From Punctularia strigosozonata HHB-11173 SS5 (lineage: Eukaryota > Basidiomycota > Agaricomycetes > Corticiales > Punctulariaceae): DNA of 64,000 bases. A program made the translations under genes and the position numbers. This document shows, one piece after another, positions 1-11,974 of this stretch (within the stretch, counting starts at the first letter, position 1; each line of letters starts with the position of its first letter). The notes below the pieces were generated by a model. That model was given only the letters and a program-made list of their open reading frames with translations. It ran no database searches and was not told where the DNA came from. The stretch covers positions 536,176 through 600,175 of the forward strand of contig NW_006767438.1 of assembly GCF_000264995.1 (NCBI RefSeq), read 5' to 3'.

Positions 1-32
<32 letters not shown>
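1..32. repeat. Poly-G run at window edge
   Basis: Thirty-two consecutive G residues open the window and abut the decayed MYND-like copy. Such a run can be a contig-end artefact or a real homopolymer. A shorter G run also lies near 4390-4400. Confidence 0.9.
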
Positions 33-34
<2 letters not shown>

Positions 35-41
35 TCCTTGA

Positions 42-290
42 ATGACGCCCTGCTTCGAATCTAATGGATGGATGGAAACGGCCCGGATTAGCTCGAAGTC
101 GCAGCGGGAACGACTATGGCATCTTGTACTGGTGTCGCAAGGTGTGTTTGTTAGTGTCATTCAGGCGACAGGCCCCCTAACGAGTTCGCAGTGCTCGCGT
201 AGAACGTGTGCCGTATTCGCTTGCTCGCAAGATTTCATCGCGCGATTTCATCAGAACATTGCGAGCCAGAAATGCACCTTCTCTATATGC
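42..290 (+). pseudogene. Decayed 3' end of MYND-like family copy
   Basis: This stretch resembles the 3' half of the intact gene at 631-1273. The segment before about 120 encodes, in a shifting frame, the G-x-L-Y-W-C finger remnant. It is followed by an intron-like stretch ending in CAG at 191. An exon-2-like sequence starting TGC TCG CGT AGA ACG follows, matching C-S-R-R-T of the intact copies. No continuous reading frame spans it, and its 5' part is cut off by the poly-G run. It is best read as a broken third copy, though a sequencing problem at the contig edge could exaggerate the damage. Confidence 0.55.
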
Positions 291-630
291 TACACTGTAC
301 ACTCACGACTATATTAGGTATCATAATCATAACCCTTGTCCTGCACTTGCACACTAACCTGCGAACGCTGGCAATCCCGCCTTATAGTGATGATCAGACG
401 TATGCAGGTCGATGCATGTGGTGGCACAGCATGGAGCCCGAAATCCGACGTATCAGGCCATTCCAGTGATAGTTTCCCAGCTTTGTCTGACGGAACCGCC
501 GGCGTCGGCGCCAGCATCAAGAGAGCCCTGTTCGAACAGCACTGAACAGCAAAAGACGCGTCTCATGTAGATGCCGCACACTCTCGATTCCAACCATTTA
601 CCATCTTCTTCCATACATCCAGAGACACCC
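291..630. other. Intergenic, no gene seen
   Basis: This gap between the decayed and intact MYND-like copies holds only short overlapping frames. An in-frame ATG at 571 would lengthen the downstream gene by 20 residues. Confidence 0.5.
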
Positions 631-1273
631 ATGGTATTTGGCATCGGTGACCGCATTGAGGCCTACTACCACGGGGAGGGGAACCTCGTCAATCCCGTAA
701 TCCCGGGCTTTCCCTTCGCCCTCGCGCGCAAATCGCACATCGATTCGGCCCAGTACATGTTCGTGTCTACCTGGGGCTCAGACCTCTTCGACGTTTGCTA
801 CATCACCACTCTCAACTCCACGGCGCGGGCTGAGGTTTCTCAGGACGGAAAGCCGTTGTTGTGGGTCGTGCCGGATGTGGAGATGACGCCGTCGCAAGTA
901 CCGGGCAGTACTCTCGACGCGTTGATCAATATCGATTATAAGCGCCCCCCGCTGCGCTTGACGGGCGGCATGCGCTTGGATCCGCGTGCGGCGGAAGGGA
1001 GAGCACTGCAGGCGGAGGTATTGCTCGATGAGGACGCGTTGCTCCGAGTATGTTGTTACTGCGGCAGAGTGGAGCGGGCAAACCATGCCGACCATTTTGA
1101 GAGGTGCGGTGGGAGCGGCTATAATTCCCTATACTGGTGCCCCGAGGTATGTTCCACACGACGTTCTGAGAGCGACAGGCGGTCTGACGAGCTTGCAGTG
1201 CTCGAGAAGAACATTCATGGGCCGTGCGCTGTTGTTGCTCGCTCGCAAGCTGTCATCGCGAAATCGCAGATGA
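631..1273 (+). CDS. MYND-like zinc-finger protein, copy 1
   Basis: Two exons, 631-1146 and 1199-1273, joined by a 52 bp GT-AG intron in phase 0, give 196 residues. The copy at 39145-39795 has the same length and a matching intron, which supports the ATG at 631 over the in-frame ATG at 571. The body is an uncharacterised domain with a highly conserved core (LLWVVPDVEMTPSQ, then PPLRLTGGMRLD). The C-terminal third carries C-C-Y-C, then F-E-R-C, Y-W-C and a last Cys supplied by exon 2. That spacing recalls a MYND finger, but one ligand position is Ser and the usual His-x3-Cys end is missing. MYND fingers normally bind short proline-rich peptides; whether this degenerate form does so is unknown. 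No signal peptide or membrane segment is present. Confidence 0.7.
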
Positions 1274-1922
1274 ACATTTTGGGTGAGATATTCGCGCCGT
1301 GTTTGCTGTATGTATGGTGAAGTCTATATTCATGGGTTATCGACTCAGAATTCCTGTCCTAAATCGGCGCACAAGTGTGCGAACGCTAGTGATCCTTACA
1401 TCGAGAGCCAGAGGCATGCACGTCAATGTCCGATACGATAGCCGAAATGCCTCCGACGCGTCCGACCACACTCCCTTGTGGAATGTATCCTCTAAATGCC
1501 GGCACTGATGCGCACGATGTTCGGAGTTGGGGGGGCGTGCATTTTCTCCTTGCTTCCGCATGCGTTTGTCTGTGGCTTCTGCGCAACTCCAGTTCCCTGG
1601 GCGTCTTCCGCAGATATCAAAATGGGTGGTGCACTGTTCTGCCTCACCCTGAGTTGCGGGCACAGAGCCAGTTACCGATGAGAGCGCGTCTGTGTAGTAC
1701 CACCACTACGTAGAACGGTCGCGAGGGAGCGACTGACGCGCCCCGGCGATGCATTTCGAGCAGCCCGGCGATTGCGAACAGCGCCTCAACCTGTGACCAC
1801 ACCGTACGCGTCGGACGACCTGACTCAAATCATGACCACCTCAAGGTGCACGATTCTACTAGACGCCACGACAACAACCCCGAACCTTCGCTATGCGATG
1901 CATTCTCAAGAGAGATATCACC
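1274..1922. other. Intergenic, no gene seen
   Basis: Only short overlapping frames without recognisable domains lie between the MYND-like gene and the F-box gene. An in-frame ATG at 1893 could be an alternative start for the latter. Confidence 0.5.
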
Positions 1923-3163
1923 ATGCTGCCGCCAGAAATTCTGGGGTTTATCATCGAGAAGCTGGACGATGAAGTTGATGTCCGAGCCTGCGCGCTCACC
2001 TACCAACGCATGCTCCCTCACGCGCGAACATCATTCTGGAGGAGGATGACGCTCGTGAAGGACGAGCACATACGGACGGTCCTCGAATTGCTCGACCACA
2101 TTCCCGAAATCGCTCGTTACATTCGCAAACTGCACGTTCATACCTACCTTTCCCAATCCGGACCACCGACTGCGCCTCCAGTAGGGAAAGATGGGACTAC
2201 GCAAAATCATATGCGCGATCTGCTGCTGCGACTTACATATCTTGACGAGCTCGCTCTCGCCAGTTTGCCCAGGGGTATCAGCAAACACGAAGCAAAAGAT
2301 TCAATCTACGATCACCGAGTCTCATCTCTACGCGCTTTCTTCCATCCTTCGCGCCCAGAATGTAAGGGTCGTCAGTCTGACGGGCTGCATCTTTGCGTCA
2401 TTGCATGATTTGATGGCCGCGCTTGGGAGGTTTCCCCGCCTCTCCGCGCTGAGGATGGACAACGTGACATTAAATCCGGACGCCCCAGAGGATGACTCCG
2501 TGCCCGGTTCGACACTTATCGACCTTCGCTCTCTGGACATGAGACCCTGCCCCTGGAACCCCAAAGACCTGACACACCTTTTCTATCGTCGTTTGGGGAG
2601 CAGACCAGCCCTTTCTATGCAACGCCTTTTCATCGACTATAGCGTCGAAAGACATTGGGACGCGCTACGTGGCTTACTCGACAACCTTCCTCAACTAGAG
2701 CACCTAGCGTTTTCCGCGCCTATATACCCATCCAAAAGTGTGTTGAACATAATCTTTATGTGTTATCGTCTCATCTCAAACGTATACAGAGCCGATGACG
2801 GAGCTCGTGAACTTAGGGCGATGCACACAGCTTCGATCCCTTAGCTTGTGCGTCCCCATCAATCTCGCGGTCCAACGCCCAATCTGTGCGACGTGGGTCT
2901 CACAGTTTCTCGATACCGCACAGAGCCATTTGCTCGAACGCGTCACGATCAGCGTCGAGTATTGGAACGACTCCTTTTACTGCCAAGTTCTGCTCTGGGA
3001 CGACATTGACGATATTTTGGCCGACTCGCGACGGTTCCCGCACCTCAAAGAGGTCACGATATTGCCTTGCACGCCGCAGCGCCCCGGATCACATATCTAC
3101 CCTGGTCGACTCGCATTGTATTTGAACAAAGTTGATGGACATGCAAACACGGGGGAAACCTAA
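1923..3163 (+). pseudogene. F-box family protein, copy 1, frame broken
   Basis: The N-terminus (MLPPEILGFIIEKL, then ACAL) is an F-box, the segment that binds Skp1 in SCF ubiquitin ligases. Leucine-rich-repeat-like sequence follows, as in the paralogues at 12770-14019 and 62093-63408. A 52 bp intron at 2738-2789 sits at the same place and in the same phase (1) as in both paralogues. However, the frame must shift by one base between about 2290 and 2330, and I found no GT-AG intron that explains it. The last residues also stop matching the paralogues after the L-K-E-V-T-I segment near 3060. Either the gene is decaying, or the assembly has an indel. If translated, it would be a substrate-recognition subunit whose target is unknown. 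Confidence 0.6.
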
Positions 3164-3739
3164 CCGGCCCTAACGGGTGCATCAGCGAGTTTACGTCATC
3201 AGTCGGTCTCTTCTCCTCCACCTCGACCGTTGACTGGCCCAATGCTCCGAGTCGGACATTGCGCGCATGTCCTTTTGATCGACACTTCGCTGTGCCGCGG
3301 ATTCCTCCGACGAAAGCAGTACTCGTAAACGGGATGATCCCGATGACGAACCTGCGCCCTTTTTTGGCTTAAAGTGCAGTCGGCTCTCGAGGGTCGATAT
3401 GATGTGAGAGGTTCAATTTGCTACGAAAGCACCATGGTCTGATGCGGCAGGAGTTGATCCTATGTGCATTTGCTCGCGTTCTCTGGGCTGCAGTAGGTAA
3501 TTCTACGGAGTGCCCCGACCTATACCAATCTCATAACCCCGACCCGGCACGTCGATGAAATTCACTTCTTGCACATCATAGTTTGAGTGCGTCCGTCGAA
3601 TTTTCGAAGTGGACAAATAAGTACATACCTGAAGCCTGACCCCAACACTATCCGCTATCGTATATTTGAGTTTATGATATGCAACAGATTCACCGACAAC
3701 ATACCTTTCCTTCTATGTAGGGCCAGGTTTCCTTGTTAT
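3164..3739. other. Intergenic, no gene seen
   Basis: Convergent 3' flank between the F-box gene and the coiled-coil membrane protein. No domain-bearing frame was found on either strand. Confidence 0.5.
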
Positions 3740-4347
3740 TCAAAAAGGCAGAAGACCGCCTCGCATGTTGTATCTCAGATCGGCGCGGAGCACCCCACCA
3801 TGCAACGGCAGGATCGCCATAAGTCGAAGCTGATTCAGGATGGACTTCTGCAGTTTATCCACCTCGTCCCTGGCATGCTTCAGCTCGCCCGTGAGACGCA
3901 CGAAAGCGACCAACTTCTCGACTGTCGTATTGGGTCGGTGAATTTCCATGTCAAAAGCGCGCATGCGGACACGAATGCTGGATTGGCGGAAGTGAGTACG
4001 CTTTTGATACACAGGAGGTAGAAATGATAAGATGCGAGGTCGTACCCTTCGAGCTTCACCTCAGTCTCACACATGAATCTAGCGTCGGATAGACCCTGTA
4101 GTGACGATCGTTGATTGCACAAGATATCGAAGTCGTATTCAGCGGTGTCGATTCGTCTCTTCAGATCGGCATATTGGGAAGAGAGCCGAAAGCTTCTTCC
4201 TAGTATATAGACAACAGCGGAAACACCAAGTCCAGCAAAGAAAGAGATGACTCCGGTGATGTTTGCAACTAAGCCAAGGCTCATTGTAAGAGTGTAAGAG
4301 AAGAGAGACTGGGTATTTTGTATCGTGGGGGCGGGTGGGTCGAACAT
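3740..4347 (-). CDS. Small membrane protein with coiled coil
   Basis: Two exons, 4046-4347 and 3740-3977, joined by a 68 bp intron (GTACGA...CCAG) that fits in phase 2, give about 179 residues. A short N-terminal lead precedes one hydrophobic segment of about 25 residues, from SLGLVANITGVISFF to AVVYILG. Heptad-like helical sequence follows in both exons, for example L-K-R-R-I-D-T-A in exon 1 and H-A-R-D-E-V-D-K-L in exon 2. This suggests a single-pass membrane anchor with a coiled-coil tail. I do not recognise the family. The intron joins two helical stretches smoothly, which argues for a real gene, but no paralogue in the window confirms it. Confidence 0.5.
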
Positions 4348-7300
4348 GGTGCAGGATCATGATCTAAAGTACGCGGCACGGTGGGCCGTGGGGGGGGGGG
4401 GTAAAGACTTTGGGTGGTTCATCAACTTAAGTATCATTCGTGGAAGGTTTTGATGGCAGTCGTGCTGTGTCGCTCCTGTGGAAGGCAGTATGGATCCCAA
4501 CTCAATAGCGCTATACTGCGAACATGAGTGCACGGCCGCCTACGTGTATTCCACGCGCGTGGGCTATCCTTTGACATAGCCATCCTATACTTGATGGTAT
4601 AGCTCGGACACTGGAATTTTACAGCTGCCCAAGCGCCACGTGCAGCCGCCGCCACACTTCCGATTCAGAACGCAGTGCTTTTTCTATCATTGCAAGGGCT
4701 GTGTTCCGTACCGTGGGGTGTTATTCCGACAACCCCCCAGGAGTTTGTCTGTGAATGTCGATTGAACCCTCGAGTAGCAGCTTCTCCTGCTGCGCGGCTG
4801 GACTGCCCTTCAGCGGTTCAAACCCCTGAGCTGTAATGCTGCACCCAGCGTACTGTAGCATGTGTTCACAAGGCACTTCGCGAAGCATGTAAATCAATGC
4901 GCTGCATTGCCTGCATGCATAGGCGATGGATACTGCTGAGATGATCACTTTTTGCCATGCAATCGGGCGGCGACATCGACTGCCCTTTTCCTCGCAGGGC
5001 TTGAAGAAGGTCAAAAGGCAGGCATAAGGCTGCTGGGCGAAGCGAGCCCCTGGACCAATCGCAGGCTTAATGAATGGCCCCAACCTGTGTTTTCTCGAGC
5101 TCGGCAGAAACTCGATCTTGCTCCTCATGAAAGGAGTAATCCGCGGTCGTACGTGGTGGTGCTGGTGCGGCCTGGGTACCGCCCGCGGAACCGCCCTTGT
5201 CCAGTCTCAGCGATGCATCCATATTCAACGTTCTCTGCTCACACCATTATCCAACAGGGGGTGAAGTCAAGCCGTTCCCGTGTTAGCGTCGCAAATGCCA
5301 AGGTCCGCCTCTCGCATTCGTCATTTCACGCCATTGGTCGCTTCCTCCGGTAGCTGTTTGGACGCAGTCCTTTCGATGTCCTGGACGATAACGCGTGCCG
5401 TCGAGGACTGTGCTTTGCGGACGACGTAACCTCGGCGTCACGCAGACGGACGGGTGCAAACATAAACAAATACCGGAAGCAGATCGGTTATCTGCTGCCT
5501 GCGTTCCGGGTCTCTGGCCGACGGTCAATCATCCCATCTTCCATGTCAGACCGTCGTTTCCGTCAATTGATACAAGCTCTGTTGGCCGTTGAGGACTCGA
5601 TTGAGTCCTGGCCTTCTTTCACGCTGTCTTTTGCGGGACGGGATTGTACCGGAGCTTGGAGCTGAATGGAGCCTGCGACTGACCAGGGTAGGGCTTGCGG
5701 AAGCTTGTAGGTTAGTCGATGAGTCGCTTCTGCCGGTGGAGATTCTGCGTTGGTACAGAGGTCGTATGCGTGTGCTTATTGTGAATGCCGCATAGACTCT
5801 AGAGCTCGATGGGCTTCGGTGGACCTAGAGCAATCTGGGGGAATTAGGCGACTGGTGCATGATCTGGAGACATATGTGGAGGTATGCGGGGTATTTCATT
5901 AATGATGGATGACGCTGCGCGTTGGTCATCTCGTCTTATGAAGCCCGTGTTCGCGAGGATTGACGGGCTTCCTAAGATATTGCTGCGTACATTAGGCGGG
6001 TTGTCTGGTCGCATTGGGATGCTGGAGGGCACGATAGGTACATGTGATGATTCGCTGGACGATATCGTGCCGCCCGCCGCCGCACTTATACATAGATGCA
6101 TGGGCACAGTACGCATGATTAAGTTTCACGTCGAAGTACGTAACGTTGGCCTGGTCCAGATCATGTTGCCATCAGATCTAGCGATTTCGATGTCGTCGAC
6201 GCCACGATGTTGCTCACGTTGCGCAGTCGTCGTCACATATGATGGTGGTGACGCGGTGGTGAAGTAGTGGCCGCACGAGCAGGTAACTTACAAGCACCGG
6301 AGAAATCGCGGGTTTGATACGCAGGACATCATCCTGCGGATGCATTGTCATGGTCTCTGCGATTGCATTCGCGCCGTGAGATTGCGAAATGTGCGGGCGG
6401 GCTAATGGAGAAGAGAAGAGAGTATGAAGATCAAGACGAAGGAACGCCGCAGAGGAGGCCAGGAACGCCGGAGATGGTTGGTGTAACGAATCAATCCAAA
6501 CAACGCCAGAAGCGAGGATAAGCCTTGCGACTGGGGCCTGGCGTGCCGCTCTGAATAGGTGCTGGCCGCGGCCGCGCGAGGCGGAGGTGAAGGGGCGGTG
6601 GTTGGATATCGGCAAGTGGCAATATGTCTGATCGCATTACAACGGTGGTGCCAAGTCAGGTTCCTGCAAGTATCAGCAGCCGCGAAGTCGAACCGAGACG
6701 GATCGTAGGGTTTGGAGCAACCGCAGAGGGTAGGTGGAGCGTGAGGGATTACGTTGGGTTATTCATGGTCAGAGACAAGAGGCAGTTACGATTCGCGAAA
6801 CCGGCTTGCGGAGAGCGCCGTCCGGGGTTCGCGAATCGATTCCGGCGAGATTGGCGTGAGCGCTATGCGCTGAGATAAGGCTGAGGCGCTGAGTACAGCG
6901 CTCCGGCGCGGTCGATTCCAGAAGCCGCGGCGAGCGGGTTTCGTCGATCTCGCTGTTGACTTTGTAAGTAAGACTCGGGATGCATGGCGTGTTCAGAGCA
7001 TTTGCTATAGGGCGGCCAGAACGTTAACCGGTGTGAACGCCATCACGACGAGGGGTTAAGTAATGCACACGAGGAGGACGGATACGATACGCGGATATCT
7101 AGAAGTGGATATACTGAGTAGTAGGCGCTATCGGTCGGTGGCTGGAGGAGCATAAGAGAACCCTCCCGTCGTAGTACCCTTTCTGGATATGCGGCCGCAT
7201 GTCAAAGCGGTATCCGCGCTTGCCCGAGCGTGAGTCGCGGGTGGCTGACATGATCCCTGTCTGAGCCGCCCTTGTGTGTGCTGGCCAACACTCGCTCGCG

Positions 7301-7923
7301 GGGTGTTTGAGGCGCGAAGGATGGTGGAGAGCACTGGGGAGCGCGAATCCTCCTGTGTGGAAATTGAAACCATGAACGGGACGGACGGGGTGCATGAGAC
7401 GAACGGGGCGCCGAGGATAGAAGCGTGCGAGCCGATGTTCATAGAGGGAAAAGCCCCTGATTCGATATGGGTGCGGGCTGCCGCAGCCAATAGCATCGCC
7501 CGCCCTGGGCGCGCCCCACGAGAGTAGCACCATTCCGCATAAAATACTGCTTGGTTCACCCCACACTCGTTCGTTCCACCTCCCCTCGCGTCTTTGCGTC
7601 TGTTTCTTTCCACCGGACGAAACCAGACCAGCGCAAATAATATCCCCTATAGCACGCTCCGGACCGACGGGCACGTTGCTTACTTATTGTGTTCCGTGGC
7701 TGGCCAAGTCTCGGGCGACGAGGCGAGTCAACCTTTACGGTTTCATTGCTTGCTCCGGACCATGGGCACTAACGTTTCGTTTCGACAATAGCATCATATA
7801 ATAGCGCTCTCCCCGTCCTCCACCGACGCACCTACTCGTGGCAAACCACCACGCCCTCCCATCCTTGCATACCACCACCATCAAAAGACAAGCCTCGGTT
7901 CCGCTTAGGCCGACCAAGCTAGG
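4348..7923. other. 3.6 kb without recognisable gene
   Basis: The longest open frames here (about 130-190 codons around 4721-5128, 5884-6267, 6214-6615 and 7099-7674) overlap on opposite strands, share no similarity with known domains I recognise, and do not join into spliced models. The last few hundred bases should hold the promoter and 5' UTR of HMG-CoA reductase. No terminal repeats of a mobile element were noticed. Confidence 0.5.
7555..7564 (+). promoter_or_regulatory. SRE-like site upstream of HMG-CoA reductase
   Basis: TTCACCCCAC matches the sterol regulatory element ATCACCCCAC at nine of ten positions, 360 bp before the reductase ATG. SREBP/Sre1 factors control HMG-CoA reductase in animals and several fungi. 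One ten-base match is weak evidence by itself. Confidence 0.35.
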
Positions 7924-10900
7924 ATGAAGACCCTCCTCCGGCCCATCGCGGGTAGCGCCGTTCGCCTACCCATAGAGCACATCGTTGGCTTCCTCGTCGT
8001 CTCGACCGTCGCCTACTTCCACGTCCTCGACGCCATCAAGCACTCCTCCTTCTTCGCCCCGGTCCCCTCCGCGGCCTCCCTGCGCCCCGCGCACGCCCTC
8101 CTCCGTGCGCCTGGCGACGCTTGGGTGAGCGTTCCGCAGAGCGTCTGGCTCGACGCGCTCTCTGCCGACGCAGACGACTCGACGACCGCACGCCCGCTCG
8201 AGTTGCAGCAGTTCGTCTTTTCGCTCGCTTCTGGCGCTTCGGCTTCTCCGAAGAGCCGGCTTCTTGACAGCGCCGCCCACGCGCTTACGCAGGACGTCGT
8301 TTCCTCCTCCGGCAACGCGTACTCGACCCTCTGCTACACCCCGGAATCCACCAACACCACCTCGGCCGCCTGCTTCGCCTACACCTCCCCGCGCACGCAC
8401 GACCTCACGCTCGCCTTCGCCCCCGGCGCGCGCGATGCTTTCCTCGCCGCGCTCAAGCGCCGCTCCCCGCTCACTCTCGCCGACTCGGCCCTTGAGCTTC
8501 ACCTCGAATCGTCCGGCGCCGCCTCAGCCGCCCCTCAAGACTCGGCGATCGCGAGCATGAAGTCCGGCCGGTGGGTCGCGCACGCGCTCCGCGCGACCGT
8601 CGCCCGCTTCTGGGCGCTCGCGCAGCACGCAAACAGCCTCGACATCCTCCTCGTCCTCGCCGGCTACATCGCGATGCACATCACCTTCGTACGCCTCATG
8701 CTCTCCTCCCGCGCGCTCGGCTCCCACTTCTGGATCCCAACCGCGATCCTGCTCAGCTCGACGCTCTCCTTCATCGTCAGCCTCCCGATCTCGACCGCGC
8801 TCGGCATCCAGCTCGACCCGATCAGCCTCAGCGAGGCGCTGCCGTTCATCGTCTGCACCGTCGGCTTCGACAAACCCCTCCGCCTCGCTGGCGCCGTCTT
8901 CCGCCACCCGCACCTGCTCACGCCCCCGACGAGCGGGTCGTCGCTCGCCAGCCCCGGCGGAGCGTCCCGTCAGCCCGCGTTCAAGCCCGCAAGCGAGGTC
9001 ATCTTGGAGGCGTTCGATCAGGTCGGCAACGGCATCCTGCGTGACTATCTGCTCGAGATCGCGGTCCTCCTCGGCGGCGCGTACTCGAAGGTCGGCGGAT
9101 TGAAGGATATATGCGCTCTCGCCGCGCTGCTGCTCACTATTGACTGTATCGCGCTCGGCACGTTCTACGTTTCGCTTCTCAGCGTCATCGTCGAGGTAAG
9201 CTTTTACAGACATTGTGTCCATCGTATCTGGTTACTGATTTGGTCTACCGTAGGTTCGCAGGATCAAGCAGCTTCGTCAAGCCGCCAAGTTCGGCGTTGC
9301 GCCCATGCACAAGGCGAACAGCGCAACCGGCGCCGTGCACCCCCGCATCGAGGGCCTCACTCTCGCGCAGAAATGGTCTGCGGCCGTGCTCGGCGTCAAG
9401 GGCGCGATGCTGCACAGCAAGGTGGACGCGAAGGGCGACCGCCAGAAGCCCGCGACGAAGATCAAGCTTGCTTTGGTAAGTCCCCTTGCCTCATCTGGAT
9501 ATGTGCCCTGTGAGCTCATCTCATGACGTACATGCAGATCGTCACGTTCCTGGGTCTCCACGTGCTCAACTTCTCTTCGGCCCTCACGTCCGACACGGCG
9601 ATCGCCCGGTACAACACCCACAACGTCCCGGCCGCCGCCGTCGAGACCGACCGCCTGAGCCACAAGGTCGACATCGCCGCGCCCGCCGTCTCGGAGGCGC
9701 TCGCGAGCCTCGCCGCTGCTCACACCGCCGAGGTCCCGCTGCTCGTTAAGGTCGCACCACCCGTCCACATTCGCGTTGGCTCAGCAGCTTCCGCATCGGG
9801 TTCCAGCGCGTCGCACCCCGCGGTGTCGTCTCCCGCCGCGGAGGAGTCGGCTATCGAGGACTTCATGGAGTCGTGGACGCGCCTCGTCGGCGACCCCGTC
9901 CTCAGCAAGTGGATCGTCGGCTTGCTCGCGGTCAGCGTCGCGCTCAACGGGTACCTCATGAAGGGAATCGTCGTCGCCAGCTCCGGGTCCTCGCCCAAAC
10001 CCTCTCCCGGAGTTCGCTTCCACGCGCTCGCGGAGGAGAAGCACGTCGACCGCGAGATGCCGGTCTCGTTCGCCGCCGCCGCCATCGCGCCCATCCCGAT
10101 TCGCGCCGACAACGAGCTCGGGTTGAGGTTGGACGCGGTGGACAAGAAGTTGGAGGAGGCGAGGAAGCTCGAGGAGGAGCAGATCAAGAAGGGGCTGCCG
10201 ACCCCGAGTGTCACCCCACCCGTGCAGGACAGCCCGCCGGAGCCTGCGCCTCAACACCGCGCCGACCGTCCCGGTCCTCTCAGCTTGGCCACAAGGGGCG
10301 AGAGCGAGGGATACGTCAAGAAGGAGAGCGTTGGCCCCGTCCGATCTTTGGAGGAGTGCCTCGACATTTTCGAGAACGGACCGAAGCCGGTGTCGGTGGC
10401 ACTTGCGACGCTGACGGACGAGGAGGTCATCATGCTCGCACAAAACGGCAAGATCGCTCCGTACGCGTTGGAGAAGATCCTCGGTGACTTGGAACGAGCT
10501 GTCTTCATCCGGCGCGCACTCATTTGTGGGTCTTTCTCCTCGTTCCTTCCCTGGGCCATTCGCTAATATATCCCATTTTCTGCCAGCCCGCGCCTCGGTC
10601 ACGAAGACTCTCGAGCACTCTGATGTCCCCATGTCCGGCTACGACTACTCAAAGGTCATGGGTGCGTGTTGCGAGAACGTCATCGGTTACATGCCCATCC
10701 CCCTCGGTGTCGCTGGCCCGCTCAAGATTGACGGCGAGTTGTTCCCGATTCCTATGGCCACCGCTGAAGGTACCTTGGTCGCGTCGACCTCTCGTGGATG
10801 CAAGGCGCTCAATGCCGGCGGCGGAGTCACTACGGTTCTCACCCACGACGCAATGACCCGCGGTCCCGCCATCGACTTCCCTACGATCGTTCAGGCTGCC

Positions 10901-11974
10901 TCCGCACGCGAATGGCTCGAGTCAGAAGATGGCTACGCCACTATCAAGGCGGCGTTCGAGTCGACCTCCCGGTTTGCGCGACTGCAGCGGCTCAAGTGCG
11001 CGATGGCGGGTCGGACGCTCTTCGTCCGCTTCGCGACTCAGACGGGTGACGCTATGGGCATGAACATGATCAGCAAGGGAACGGAGAAGGCGCTCGAAGT
11101 CCTCGGCGAGCGATACCCGGCAGCCGTCGTTCTCGCGCTGTCGGGCAACTATTGCACGGACAAGAAGCCGGCCGCGATCAACTGGATCGAGGGACGGGGC
11201 AAGAGTATCGTCGCCGAGGCTGTGATCCCTGGCAAGATCGTCAAGTCGGTGCTTAAGACGAGCGTGGATGCGTTGTGCAACTTGAACACGAAGAAGAACC
11301 TAGTGGGCAGTGCGATGGCTGGCTCAATCGGCGGATTCAACGCTCATGCGGCGAATATCCTCACGGCTGTCTTCCTCGCGACGGGCCAGGATCCGGCACA
11401 GAACGTCGAGAGCTCACAGTGCATAACTCTCATGGAGCCGTACGTGCTGTCCACTTACTTTCTTCTCCACTCATTCTGACATCCACTTGTTGATAGAACC
11501 AACAAGGGTGAAGACCTCCTCATGACTGTCTCCATGCCCTGCATCGAAGTCGGCACCGTTGGCGGCGGCACCATCCTCGGCCCTCAAGGCGCGGTTCTCG
11601 ACATGCTTGGCGTTCGCGGCGCGCACCCTACTGAACCCGGCCGCAACGCACGGCAGCTCGCGCGGATCATCGCCGCCGCCGTCATGGCCGGCGAACTCTC
11701 GCTCATGTCCGCGCTCGCGGCGGGCCACCTCATCCGCGCGCACATGGCGCACAACCGTTCGCAGGTGAACACGCCCGTCACGTCGCGCCCGGTGACCCCT
11801 GGACCGTTCGGACCCGCGGCGGGCGAGATGTGGGCGACGGGCGATAAGCAGAAGCCTGGACGGGGCGTGCTCAGCCCGCTGAGCTCGATGACGCCCGCGG
11901 CTCCGACGCCGGCGCCGATGACGCCCGTGACGAGGACGGTGCAGCCGTATAACGTCGATTCTGGCAAGCCGTGA
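7924..11974 (+). CDS. HMG1: HMG-CoA reductase
   Basis: Five exons (7924-9195, 9254-9475, 9538-10525, 10587-11439, 11497-11974) with introns of 57-62 bp give 1270 residues, all phases consistent. The enzyme reduces HMG-CoA to mevalonate with NADPH in the ER membrane, the committed step of sterol and isoprenoid synthesis. The N-terminus begins with a membrane helix. Residues about 230-420 form the polytopic sterol-sensing region. A linker leads to the catalytic domain. Visible motifs are AEGTLVAS with the catalytic Glu near 887, [17 protein letters not shown] with the Lys, [10 protein letters not shown] with the Asp, and RAHMAHNRS with the His near 1197. A Pro/Thr-rich tail of about 70 residues follows the His. 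The sterol-sensing region implies feedback control of stability, and an SRE-like site lies upstream. All key residues are present, so it looks functional. Confidence 0.97.

Noticed and set aside
4790-4840. tRNA-like B-box GGTTCAAACCC
   Set aside because: No convincing A-box or acceptor stem could be paired around it.
8524-9222. 232-codon frame antisense to HMG-CoA reductase
   Set aside because: It arises from G/C-rich codon usage of the real gene on the other strand; its Asp/Glu/Arg-rich product has no domain.
9781-10632. 283-codon minus-strand frame over the reductase linker
   Set aside because: Shadow of the sense exon 3; it runs across the real intron without respect for splice sites.
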